Assembly: GCF_017161425.1 (NCBI RefSeq) | Contig: NZ_CP071057.1 | Span: 1,923,501 to 1,987,500 of the forward strand | From: Marinicauda algicola | Lineage (GTDB): Bacteria > Pseudomonadota > Alphaproteobacteria > Caulobacterales > Maricaulaceae | DNA length: 64,000 nucleotides | Reading direction: 5' to 3' | In this document: positions 44,422 to 51,979 of the stretch, piece after piece | Numbering within the stretch: the stretch's first letter is position 1 | Layout of the letters: the number at the start of each line of letters is the position of its first letter | Translations under genes and position numbers: made by a program | The notes under the pieces: generated by a model | Databases searched by the model: none | What the model was told of the DNA's origin: nothing | What the model saw: only the letters and a program-made list of their open reading frames with translations

Positions 44422-45393
44422 ATGACCGCCCTGTCCCCTGCCCGAACAGCACCGCCCGCCCGCACCCGAAGCGGCCTCATGCGCGCGGTGCTGTTCGGGC
44501 ACGGCACGGTGGGCGGCGGGGTCGCCGCCGCGCTGCCGGCCGGCGTGCGCCTGGACGGCGTGGTCGTGCGCAGCCGCCGCAGCGGCCTGCCGCGTTCGGT
44601 CCCGGTCTTCACCGCGCCGGACGAGGCCCTCGCCCTCAAGCCCGACCTCGTCATCGAGGCCCTGCCCGGCGGGGCGCAGGCCGAGGCCGTGCTGGAGCGC
44701 GCGGTCGCGCTCGGCTGCCATGTCGTCAGCGCCAACAAGGAGGTCTGCGCGCGCCGGCCCGACCTCGCCGCCCGGGCGCGCGAGCAGGGCACGGCCTTCC
44801 TGTGCTCGGCCGCGGTCGGCGGCGGGGTGCCTGTGCTGGAGACCGTGGAGCGCCTCGCGCACGGCGGCCAGGGCCTTTCCCGCGTGCGCGGCGTGCTGAA
44901 CGGCACCTCGAACTTCGTGCTCGACCGGCTGGCGGACGGCGAGCGGCTCGACGACGCCATCGCGGCGGCGCAGGCGGCGGGCTTCGCCGAGGCCGATCCG
45001 GGCGCCGATCTCGACGGGCGCGACGCGGCCTGCAAGCTCGCCCTGATCGCGCGCACCGCCTGGGGCGTCGACCTCGATCCGGCGGCCATCCCCGCCCGCT
45101 CGATCCGCGACCTGCCCGCCGGTCTGCCGGCGAAGGCCGCGCGCGAGGGCCGGCGCGTGCGCCAGGTCGCCGCGCTCGCCCGCGCCGGCGACGGCGTGCA
45201 TGCCGGCGTGCGCCTGGAAGTGCTCGATCTCGACGATCCCCTGTCGCGCGCGCGCCTGGAGGGCAATTGCGTCGTGCTCACGCCGGAGACCGGCACCCCG
45301 CTCATCCTGTCCGGCAAGGGGGCTGGCCGTGTACCCACTGCGGCGAGCATGCTCGCCGACATCGCCCGGCTGGTGGCGGAGCGCTGCCGATGA
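44422..45393 (+). CDS. hom: Homoserine dehydrogenase, short form without ACT domain
   Basis: Homoserine dehydrogenase reduces aspartate semialdehyde to homoserine. The 323-residue protein has the Rossmann motif FGHGTVGGGV (about 25-34), VVSANKEV, the NGTSNFV signature and AEADPGADLDGRDAACKLALIA with the catalytic Asp and Lys. The usual C-terminal ACT domain of about 100 residues is missing, so threonine feedback is not expected. It leads the methionine operon, and the next gene overlaps its stop codon. An ATG 19 codons later (44479) is an alternative start. Being under SAM-II control suggests that this copy is dedicated to methionine. Confidence 0.9.
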   Translation: MTALSPARTAPPARTRSGLMRAVLFGHGTVGGGVAAALPAGVRLDGVVVRSRRSGLPRSVPVFTAPDEALALKPDLVIEALPGGAQAEAVLERAVALGCHVVSANKEVCARRPDLAARAREQGTAFLCSAAVGGGVPVLETVERLAHGGQGLSRVRGVLNGTSNFVLDRLADGERLDDAIAAAQAAGFAEADPGADLDGRDAACKLALIARTAWGVDLDPAAIPARSIRDLPAGLPAKAAREGRRVRQVAALARAGDGVHAGVRLEVLDLDDPLSRARLEGNCVVLTPETGTPLILSGKGAGRVPTAASMLADIARLVAERCR

Positions 45394-46298
45394 GCATCCA
45401 GACCGCCGACCACATCGCGAGCTTCGAGCCCGGCCCCGGCCGCTGGATCGAGACCGCGGGCCGCGTCACCGGCGCGCCGGGAAAGCCGGGCGTGATCGTG
45501 CTCGGCGGAATCAGCGCGCACCGGCGCCTCGTCGCGGACGGGACCGGGCCGGGCTGGTGGCCGGGCGTGGCGGGGCCCGGCGGCGCGCTCGATCCGGCGC
45601 GCTACCGGCTCCTCTCCTTCGACTTCCTCGCAGAGACCGTCGCCCCCTTTCCCACCATCCACGACCAGGCCCGCGCCCTCGCCGCGCTCGCCGACGCGGC
45701 CGGGTTCGACCGCTTCTCGGTGGTCGGGGCGAGCTATGGCGGGACGATCGCCCTCGCCCTTGCCGCCATGGCGCCGCAGCGCGTGAGCCGCATCGCGGTG
45801 CTCGCCGCGGCGGGCCGGGTCCATCCCATGGCCACGGCCTGGCGCTCGATCCAGCGCGACATCGTGCGCTTCGCGCTGGCCAGGAATGACGGGGCGGGCG
45901 GGGTGGATCTCGCGCGCCGGCTCGCCATGACGACCTACCGGACGGCGGAGGAGTTCGAGCAGCGCTTCCGCGATCCCGACCCGGACAGCCGCGATGCGGC
46001 GGGCGTGGCGGCCTATCTGAAAACGCGCGGCGCGGACTACGCGGCGAAGACGCCGCCGCAGCGCTTCCTCGCCCTGTCGCGCTCGATGGACGAGGTCGAA
46101 CTCGACCTCTCCGCCATTCGCTGTCCCGTCGCCCTGCTCGGCTTCGAATCGGACCGGCTCGTGCCGCCCGCCGATGTCGAATGGACGGCCGCGCAGCTCG
46201 CCGACGCGCGCTGCGAGATCGCGGCGAGCCTCTACGGCCATGACGGCTTCCTGAAGGAACCCGCCCGCGTCAACGCCTTCCTGGAGGATCTGCTGTGA
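45390..46298 (+). CDS. metX: Homoserine O-acyltransferase, MetX type
   Basis: MetX activates homoserine by O-acylation, the first step specific to methionine. This 302-residue alpha/beta hydrolase-fold enzyme has VLGGISAHR near residues 38-45, WWPGVAGPGGALDP, the nucleophile motif GASYGG (Ser115), FESDRLVPP with the catalytic Asp and YGHDGFL with the His. Whether the donor is acetyl- or succinyl-CoA cannot be told from the motifs; the compact form resembles the succinyl-using MetXs of xanthomonads. It starts in an ATGA overlap with hom and ends in a GTGA overlap with metB. Confidence 0.87.
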   Translation: MSIQTADHIASFEPGPGRWIETAGRVTGAPGKPGVIVLGGISAHRRLVADGTGPGWWPGVAGPGGALDPARYRLLSFDFLAETVAPFPTIHDQARALAALADAAGFDRFSVVGASYGGTIALALAAMAPQRVSRIAVLAAAGRVHPMATAWRSIQRDIVRFALARNDGAGGVDLARRLAMTTYRTAEEFEQRFRDPDPDSRDAAGVAAYLKTRGADYAAKTPPQRFLALSRSMDEVELDLSAIRCPVALLGFESDRLVPPADVEWTAAQLADARCEIAASLYGHDGFLKEPARVNAFLEDLL

Positions 46299-47455
46299 GC
46301 CATCGCTTCGCCACCCGCGCAGTGCGCGCCGGCCTCAATGCGGAGGGCGGCCATCGGGGCGTCGTCGCCCCGGTCAGCGTCTCGGCGACCTATCGCCGGA
46401 ACGATCCCGGGGAAGCCGGTGCCTTCGACTATGCGCGCACCGCCCATCCCTCCCGCGCGCTGCTGGAAGCCGCGCTCGCCGATCTGGAAGGCGCGGCGGG
46501 CGCCTGCGTGACCGCGTCCGGCATGGCCGCGATCGATCTGTTGCTCAACGATCTGCCGAACGGGGCGCGCGTGGTGTGCGCGCACGACTGCTATGGCGGT
46601 ACGCGGCGCCTGTTCGATGCGCGTGCGAGCCAGGGCCGCATCGAGGTCGTCTATGCCGATGCGAGCGATCCCGCGGCCCTGGAGGCAGCCCTGGCATCCG
46701 GCGCCGACCTGCTCTTCCTGGAGACCCCGTCCAATCCGCGCCTGAGGGTCACCGATCTCGCCGCCGCGAGCGCCCTCGCGCGCAAGGCCGGCGCGCTCGT
46801 GGCGGTCGACAACACGGTGCTCACCCCCGCCCTGCAGCGCCCGCTCGAACACGGGGCCGACATCGTGGTGGCCTCGGTGACCAAGATGCTCAACGGCCAT
46901 TCCGACATGGTCGGCGGCATGCTCGCCTGCGCCGACGCGGCGCGGCACGAACGCCTGTGCTGGTGGGCGAACGCGGCCGGGCTCGGCTCGGGCGCGTTCG
47001 ACTGCTTCCTGGCCCTGCGGGGTCTTCGAACCCTGCCCCTGCGCGCCGGTGCACAGAGCGCGTCCGCGCTCGAGCTCGCCGAACGTCTCGCTGCGGCGCC
47101 CGGCGTCGCGCGCGTCGATTATCCGGGGCTGAAGACCCATCCCGGCCACGCCGTCGCCGCGCGCCAGCAGAGCGGCTTCGGACCGCTGCTGAGCCTCGAG
47201 CTGGAGGGCGGGACGGACCGGGCCGTCGCCTTCGTCAAGCGGCTCGAGCTCTTCACGCTCGCGCAGTCGCTCGGCGGGGTGGAGAGCCTCGCCTGCATCC
47301 CGGCCACCATGACCCATGCCGCGATGAGCGCAGAGGCCCGCGCCGAAGCCGGTATCGCCGACGCCCTGGTGCGCCTGTCGGTCGGGGTGGAGGATGTGGA
47401 GGATCTGCGAGCCGACCTGGAAGGCGCGCTCACCGCGACCGCTCAGAACGCGTAG
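46295..47455 (+). CDS. metB: Cystathionine gamma-synthase / O-acylhomoserine sulfhydrylase family
   Basis: A PLP enzyme of the Cys/Met metabolism family, 386 residues. It couples acylated homoserine with cysteine (to cystathionine) or sulfide (to homocysteine). The PLP lysine is Lys197 in SVTKMLNGHSD. Other family blocks are ASGMAAIDLLL, FLETPSNPRLRVTD, VDNTVLTPALQRPLEHGAD and SLGGVESLACIPATMTHA. Discriminating gamma-synthase from sulfhydrylase by eye is unsafe; the name follows the operon context. It starts with GTG overlapping metX. Its end overlaps the convergent LpxR-like gene by 13 bases. Confidence 0.88.
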   Translation: MSHRFATRAVRAGLNAEGGHRGVVAPVSVSATYRRNDPGEAGAFDYARTAHPSRALLEAALADLEGAAGACVTASGMAAIDLLLNDLPNGARVVCAHDCYGGTRRLFDARASQGRIEVVYADASDPAALEAALASGADLLFLETPSNPRLRVTDLAAASALARKAGALVAVDNTVLTPALQRPLEHGADIVVASVTKMLNGHSDMVGGMLACADAARHERLCWWANAAGLGSGAFDCFLALRGLRTLPLRAGAQSASALELAERLAAAPGVARVDYPGLKTHPGHAVAARQQSGFGPLLSLELEGGTDRAVAFVKRLELFTLAQSLGGVESLACIPATMTHAAMSAEARAEAGIADALVRLSVGVEDVEDLRADLEGALTATAQNA

Positions 47456-48438
47456 GACAGCGAGACCGCGGCGAAGGCGTGGGCGATGTCCTGGCCGGCG
47501 AACTGCTCGGAGCGGCGCACCCAGGTGAAGGCGAAGCGATGGCGGGCGAAGTGCACGGCGAGACCGGCCTGGAGGTCGCCGGTGAAGGCGTGCTTGTCCA
47601 CCGAGCGGCTGTCGGCCCAGGTGTTGCCGTCCAGGAAGACATCGCGCGCCACGGCGTAGCCGCCCACCCCGGCGAAGACGTAGCCGCCTGCCGGCGCGCC
47701 GGGCGTGAACAGGCTCGACGGGGCGAGCGCGGGGCGCAGGCGCGGCGGCGCGTACTCGGCGCGAAGATCGCGCCCGATACGCACGCTCGCGCCGGCCGAG
47801 ATGTCGGTGCGCAGCGTGCCGAGGCTCGCCCCGGCGTGCAGCACCGCATCGGTCTCGAGGCCGAGGAATTCGGGCCCGGCGAAACGGTGCAGGCGCTGGC
47901 CGGACAGGGCGAAGACGAGCTCGTCGCTCAGCTGGGTATCCCATCCCTTGGGATCATCGCCCTCGAGCAGGCGGTGCCAGTTCTCCTGCACGAACTCCCC
48001 GCCCGCACTGGGCCCGACGAGGCCGATCTCGATCATCGCGGTGCGTTCCACGTTGCCGGTGCGCGCCGTGGCGAAACCGGCAAGGCCGAGATAGCCGGCA
48101 TAGGGGTGGGCATCGGGTGCGGGGTCGGGATCGGTGATGTCGTCGGGCGTGAAGATGGTGTGCGAAAGCGCGAGGCCCTGGCGCAGCTCGGTCCCTTCGA
48201 GCTCGATGAAGGGATGCAGGCCGGCGACACGGCGCAGCCAGGGGTTCACGTGATTGGCCGCCGAGACGTACTCGGCGCGCAGCCCGTTGGTGTAGTTGCG
48301 GTCGCTGCCGGCGAACCAGTCATTCTCCCAGACGAAGGAGACGACGCTGCCCTCGCGCGGGCCCGGGGCGGCATCCTGCGCGTGCGCCGCGCCAGCCAGG
48401 ACCAGGGCCGCGACCAGGGCGGCGATCGTTCGTGTCAT
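47443..48438 (-). CDS. Lipid A deacylase LpxR family outer-membrane protein
   Basis: A 331-residue outer-membrane beta-barrel of the LpxR family (formerly DUF2219), which removes the 3'-acyloxyacyl chain of lipid A in Salmonella. A signal peptide (1-20, ending AHA-QD) is followed by FVWENDWFAGSDRNYTNGLR, the active-site strand with the Asn/Asp pair, HPYAGYLGLAGF with the catalytic His candidate, and the closing aromatic strand ending SLSYAF. The C-terminal Phe is typical of barrel assembly. It is probably calcium-dependent as in the family. Remodelling of lipid A is expected, but activity is unproven. Confidence 0.85.
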   Translation of the reverse strand: MTRTIAALVAALVLAGAAHAQDAAPGPREGSVVSFVWENDWFAGSDRNYTNGLRAEYVSAANHVNPWLRRVAGLHPFIELEGTELRQGLALSHTIFTPDDITDPDPAPDAHPYAGYLGLAGFATARTGNVERTAMIEIGLVGPSAGGEFVQENWHRLLEGDDPKGWDTQLSDELVFALSGQRLHRFAGPEFLGLETDAVLHAGASLGTLRTDISAGASVRIGRDLRAEYAPPRLRPALAPSSLFTPGAPAGGYVFAGVGGYAVARDVFLDGNTWADSRSVDKHAFTGDLQAGLAVHFARHRFAFTWVRRSEQFAGQDIAHAFAAVSLSYAF

Positions 48439-48525
48439 GATCGGAAGGTCACCGTGCCGGTTCAGGCCATGAATGTGGCCGGAGCGCAGGGGACGGGCAA
48501 GGCGGGACTGCGCCGGTTCGGCCGG

Positions 48526-49428
48526 TCAGCGGCGCCAGCTGAGAGAGAACGCGGCGAAATCTTCCTTGGTTTCCCAGGAATGGGTGGGGATGGCGTAGTT
48601 CGTCTCGCGCTGGACATAGGCCAGCGAGATGTCCGCGCCGTACAGGCGCATCGCGATGCCGGCCTGGGCGTCGCCGATCATGGCATAATCGCCCAGCGCG
48701 AAGGCCTCGCGGAAATCCAAGCGCTGACCGGGATTGTAGAGCACGGCCTCGCGGTCGGCGCCGGCGAAGAACCACCAGGCCGGACGGCCCTCCAGCTCCT
48801 CCTGCACGTACTGGCCGACGCGGAAGGTCGCGCCCGCCTCGTAGCCCGGGCCGAAATCGCCGATCGACAGGCCGGCGCGCGGCGCGATACCGATATCCAG
48901 CCCGCTACCCGGACCGGGACTGTCGAAGCTCGTCTCGTAGCGCACCGCCATGCTGCGGGGCAGCTCGCCCTCGAAGCCGGCCAGGCGCATTCCGCCCGCC
49001 TCGACATAATCGGGCGTGACGCCGGCGAAGAGCGACCCCTCCTGTCCGGGGCCGGCCAGCGCGACCGACAGCCGGCTTGCACCGGACTGGGCGAGCACCG
49101 CACGGCGTCCCTGGAAGGCCGCGAGCGGGGCGAGTGCGCGCAGCTCCGCGCCGGCGGGAAGTTCGGCAGACAGCCCGGCGCGGGCGAAGCGCGAGGCGTT
49201 CGCACGCACGCCGGCGTGTTCGACATAGCTCGGCGCAGCGATGTCGAGATTGAAGGCGGCCGCGGGCGGCTGAGGCAGGGCCGGTCCCATCTCGTCCATC
49301 AGCGGGCCCAGGATGAGGGCCTGGGTCCGGTCGCTGGGCCCGGACTCATACGACTGGGCCGATGCCGCCGCGCAAGGGCCTGCGAAGACCAGCGCCGAAA
49401 CCAGCAATGTACGAGCCGTAATACGCAC
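48526..49428 (-). CDS. Outer-membrane beta-barrel protein, possible divergent LpxR relative
   Basis: A 300-residue exported protein; the signal peptide ends near residue 25 (ASAQS). The mature part alternates polar and aromatic residues as barrel strands do. The C-terminal third (WWFFAGADREAVLYNPG, then QAGIAMRLYGADISLAYV, then FAAFSLSWRR) runs parallel to the C-terminus of the adjacent LpxR-like protein. The LpxR END/YTNG active-site block is missing. It is probably a catalytically silent paralogue or an unrelated barrel. It lies 87 bp upstream of the LpxR-like gene in the same direction. Confidence 0.65.
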   Translation of the reverse strand: MRITARTLLVSALVFAGPCAAASAQSYESGPSDRTQALILGPLMDEMGPALPQPPAAAFNLDIAAPSYVEHAGVRANASRFARAGLSAELPAGAELRALAPLAAFQGRRAVLAQSGASRLSVALAGPGQEGSLFAGVTPDYVEAGGMRLAGFEGELPRSMAVRYETSFDSPGPGSGLDIGIAPRAGLSIGDFGPGYEAGATFRVGQYVQEELEGRPAWWFFAGADREAVLYNPGQRLDFREAFALGDYAMIGDAQAGIAMRLYGADISLAYVQRETNYAIPTHSWETKEDFAAFSLSWRR

Positions 49429-49656
49429 GGGTGGGGCCCTTTCTGGCCGGAGGACAGTGTCGCTCCAACGCGCTGCAATCTAACACGTTCCCGGGAGAGA
49501 TGCGCTACAGATTCGCGAAATTTTCGGTTAACGAAGGGTGAATCCCGGTTCCCGGCGTTACCCGGCAAGGCTGCAGAACCGCTTGTCCCGCGAAGGGAAG
49601 TCCGCTTCCGCCCCGGATCCATGCTGCACTGGCGAAGAAGGCGGTGATGGACGCGA

Positions 49657-49682
49657 AACGCCCCGCGGCGGCGCGGGGCGTT
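49657..49682 (-). terminator. Intrinsic terminator of nrdA
   Basis: AACGCCCCGC and GCGGGGCGTT form a perfect 10-bp stem with a six-base loop. On the minus strand it is followed by TTTCG. It lies 27 nt beyond the nrdA stop codon. Confidence 0.65.
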
Positions 49683-49709
49683 CGAACGCGGCTGGTACCG
49701 GCGATTCGC

Positions 49710-51584
49710 CTACTGGCAGGCGAGGCACTCGTCGTAATTGGTCGGGGCGGCATCGGCCATGGCCTTGTCCATGCCCGTCTTCTCCGCCGCGCCGGCATAG
49801 GCGGCCCGCTGGACCGACTTCGAGCGGCAGTAGTACAGCGACTTGATGCCCTTCTCCCACGCCGTCCAGTGCAGCATGTGGAGGTCCCACTTGTTGACGT
49901 CGCCCGGCAGGAAGATGTTGAGCGACTGGGACTGGCAGACATAGGGCGTGCGGTCGGCGGCGTGCTCGATCACCCAACGCTGGTCGAGTTCGAAGGCGGT
50001 CTTGAAGATGTCCTTCTCGTGATCGCTCAGGATGTCGAGATGCTGGACCGAGCCCTCGTGCTCGAGGATCGAGGCCCACACCGAAGGCGTGTTGTGCCCC
50101 TTCTCCTCGAGCAGTCGTTCCAGGAACGGGTTCTTCACGGTGAAGGAGCCCGACAGGGTCTTGTGGGTGTAGACATTGGCCGGGATCGGCTCGATGCCTG
50201 CGCTCGTGCCGCCGCAGATGATCGAGATCGAGGCGGTCGGCGCGATCGCGAGCTTGTGGGAGAAGCGTGCCTTGATGCCGCTCTCCGCCGCGTCGAGGCA
50301 GGCCCCGCGCTCCTCGGCGAGGCGGACCGAGGCCCGGTCGGCCTCCTGGCGCAGATGCTTGAAGATCTTCCGGTTCCAGGACGCGGCCATGGCGCTCTCG
50401 AAGGGCACCGACAGGCTCTGCAGGAAGGAGTGGAAGCCCATCAGCCCGAGGCCGACCGAGCGCTCGCGCATCGCCGAATAGACGGCGCGGTCCATCTCCG
50501 CCGGGGCGCGGTCGATGAAGTCCTGCAGCACGTTGTCCAGGAAGCGGAACAGGTCCTCGATGAAGCGCGGGTCGTCCTTCCACTCGAGATATTTTTCCGC
50601 GTTGACCGAGGACAGGCAGCACACTGCCGTGCGGTCCTTGCCCAGATGGTCGACCCCGGTCGGCAGCATGATCTCCGAGCACAGATTGGACTGGCGCACC
50701 TTCAGGCCGAGCTTCCTCTGGTGGGCGGGCAGCTCCCGGTTCACCGTGTCGGAGTAGATGATGTAGGGCTCGCCGGTCTGCAGGCGCAGCTCGAGAATCT
50801 TCTGCCACAGCTTGCGCGCCGAGATCGTCTTGATGACGTCCCCGGTCTTGGGGCTCTTCAGCGCGAAGTCGTCGTCATCGCGCACCGCCTCCATGAATTC
50901 GTCGGTGATGTTGATGCCGTGGTGCAGGTTCAGGCTCTTGCGATTGAAGTCGCCCGACGGCTTGCGGATCTCGAGGAACTCCTCGATCTCCGGGTGGTGG
51001 ACGTCGAGATAGACCGCCGCCGAGCCGCGCCGCAGCGAGCCCTGGCTGATCGCGAGCGTGAGCGAATCCATCACGCGGATGAAGGGGATGATCCCGCTCG
51101 TCTGGCCGTTCTGCCCGACCTTCTCCCCGATCGAGCGGATATGGCCCCAATAGGTGCCGATCCCGCCGCCGTTGGAGGCGAGCCAGACATTCTCCGTCCA
51201 GGTCGCGACGATGTCGTCGAGCGAATCGTCGACCGAATTGAGGAAGCAGGAGATCGGCAGGCCGCGCTCGGCCCCGCCATTGGACAGGACGGGCGTGGCC
51301 GGCATGAACCAGAGGCGCGACATGTAGTCGTAGAGGCGCTGGGCGTGCTCGGCGTCGTCGGCATAGGCGGTCGAGACGCGCGCGAACATGTCCTGATAGG
51401 ATTCGCCGGGTAAGAGATAGCGGTCGACCAGCGTCTTCTTGCCGAAGTCGGTGAGCAGATCGTCGCGCGAGCGATCGATCCGGATCGATTCCACGAGCTT
51501 GAGCTCGACGGCTTTGGGCTTGCCGCGGCGCGCCTCGCGGGCGGTCTGGATGGCGGCGGTGCTGGCGCTGTCGAACGGCGTCAT
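49710..51584 (-). CDS. nrdA: Ribonucleoside-diphosphate reductase, alpha subunit (class Ia)
   Basis: The catalytic subunit of ribonucleotide reductase, 624 residues. It makes deoxynucleotides with a radical supplied by NrdB. Signatures include PATPVLSNGGAERGLPISCFLN, NGGGIGTYWGHIRSIG, NLCSEIMLPT with an active-site cysteine, MRERSVGLGLMGFHSFLQ and the C-terminal CLACQ redox pair. No N-terminal ATP cone is present, so overall activity control by dATP is not expected through that domain. The first ATG of the open frame would add 24 unlikely residues. nrdB is not in the window, an unusual separation. Two NrdR boxes lie upstream. Confidence 0.95.
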   Translation of the reverse strand: MTPFDSASTAAIQTAREARRGKPKAVELKLVESIRIDRSRDDLLTDFGKKTLVDRYLLPGESYQDMFARVSTAYADDAEHAQRLYDYMSRLWFMPATPVLSNGGAERGLPISCFLNSVDDSLDDIVATWTENVWLASNGGGIGTYWGHIRSIGEKVGQNGQTSGIIPFIRVMDSLTLAISQGSLRRGSAAVYLDVHHPEIEEFLEIRKPSGDFNRKSLNLHHGINITDEFMEAVRDDDDFALKSPKTGDVIKTISARKLWQKILELRLQTGEPYIIYSDTVNRELPAHQRKLGLKVRQSNLCSEIMLPTGVDHLGKDRTAVCCLSSVNAEKYLEWKDDPRFIEDLFRFLDNVLQDFIDRAPAEMDRAVYSAMRERSVGLGLMGFHSFLQSLSVPFESAMAASWNRKIFKHLRQEADRASVRLAEERGACLDAAESGIKARFSHKLAIAPTASISIICGGTSAGIEPIPANVYTHKTLSGSFTVKNPFLERLLEEKGHNTPSVWASILEHEGSVQHLDILSDHEKDIFKTAFELDQRWVIEHAADRTPYVCQSQSLNIFLPGDVNKWDLHMLHWTAWEKGIKSLYYCRSKSVQRAAYAGAAEKTGMDKAMADAAPTNYDECLACQ

Positions 51585-51662
51585 GATGGTCACGCTCCCC
51601 TGGGCGTCGGCGCGCAGATATCCTGTCGCGGGCTCGTCGCGAGTCCCGCGCGCCAACCAATA

Positions 51663-51711
51663 AACCTATATATGCTGTGCGGCTTCTCGGCGAAACCGCT
51701 ACATATAGTGC
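51663..51711 (-). promoter_or_regulatory. Tandem NrdR boxes upstream of nrdA
   Basis: Two 16-base sites match the NrdR consensus ACACTATATATAGTGT at 12 of 16 positions each: AACCTATATATGCTGT (51663-51678) and CCGCTACATATAGTGC (51696-51711). They are 33 bp apart, about three helical turns, the spacing NrdR needs to bind both. They lie 79-127 bp upstream of nrdA. NrdR represses ribonucleotide reductase genes in most bacteria. Confidence 0.75.
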
Positions 51712-51865
51712 TTTCACATCCCGGACGCGTCAACGGGCGGAATGCGTCTCCGGGCGACTTTTTAGTTAACAAACGGTACCAGAAATCGCTCCGCGCCCGG
51801 ACTCATTAAGAGATCGGGCGGTGCGATTGGCTGGGGATAATTGTGGGAAGTTTCGCAGCCCTTGT

Positions 51866-51968
51866 TCTCCCCTGCTTGCGGGGAGAGGCGCGGGCGCGCG
51901 GGGGGGGCGGACGCGCGCCGCGCCCCCTCGGTCGGCTTCGCCGGCTGCTCCCTCGCAGGCGAGGGAGC
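51866..51968. repeat. Mosaic inverted-repeat element with putA terminator
   Basis: Two hairpins lie in a very G/C-rich element. TCTCCCC/GGGGAGA forms 51866-51886 with a seven-base loop, and GCTCCCTCGC/GCGAGGGAGC forms 51947-51968 with a two-base loop. The second begins 11 nt after the putA stop codon. The CTCCCC-TGCTTGC-GGGGAG form looks like the dispersed palindromic repeats of alphaproteobacterial genomes; copy number cannot be judged from one window. Confidence 0.6.
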
Positions 51969-51979
51969 GCGCCGGCCTC

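Larger units (their letters stand above)
51585..51979. other. Intergenic region between putA and nrdA
   Basis: 395 bp with no gene. From left to right it contains the nrdA leader and paired NrdR boxes (51663-51711), an AT-rich stretch, and a mosaic inverted-repeat element (51866-51968) that includes the putA terminator. Confidence 0.7.

Noticed and set aside
47443-47455. Frameshift at the metB/LpxR-like junction
   Set aside because: The 13-base overlap is a simple convergent overlap of two intact genes; both C-termini look complete.
46576-49647. 1023-codon plus-strand frame across metB and two outer-membrane genes
   Set aside because: It crosses the ends of three well-supported genes and has Arg-rich, motif-free sequence; a GC-bias artefact.
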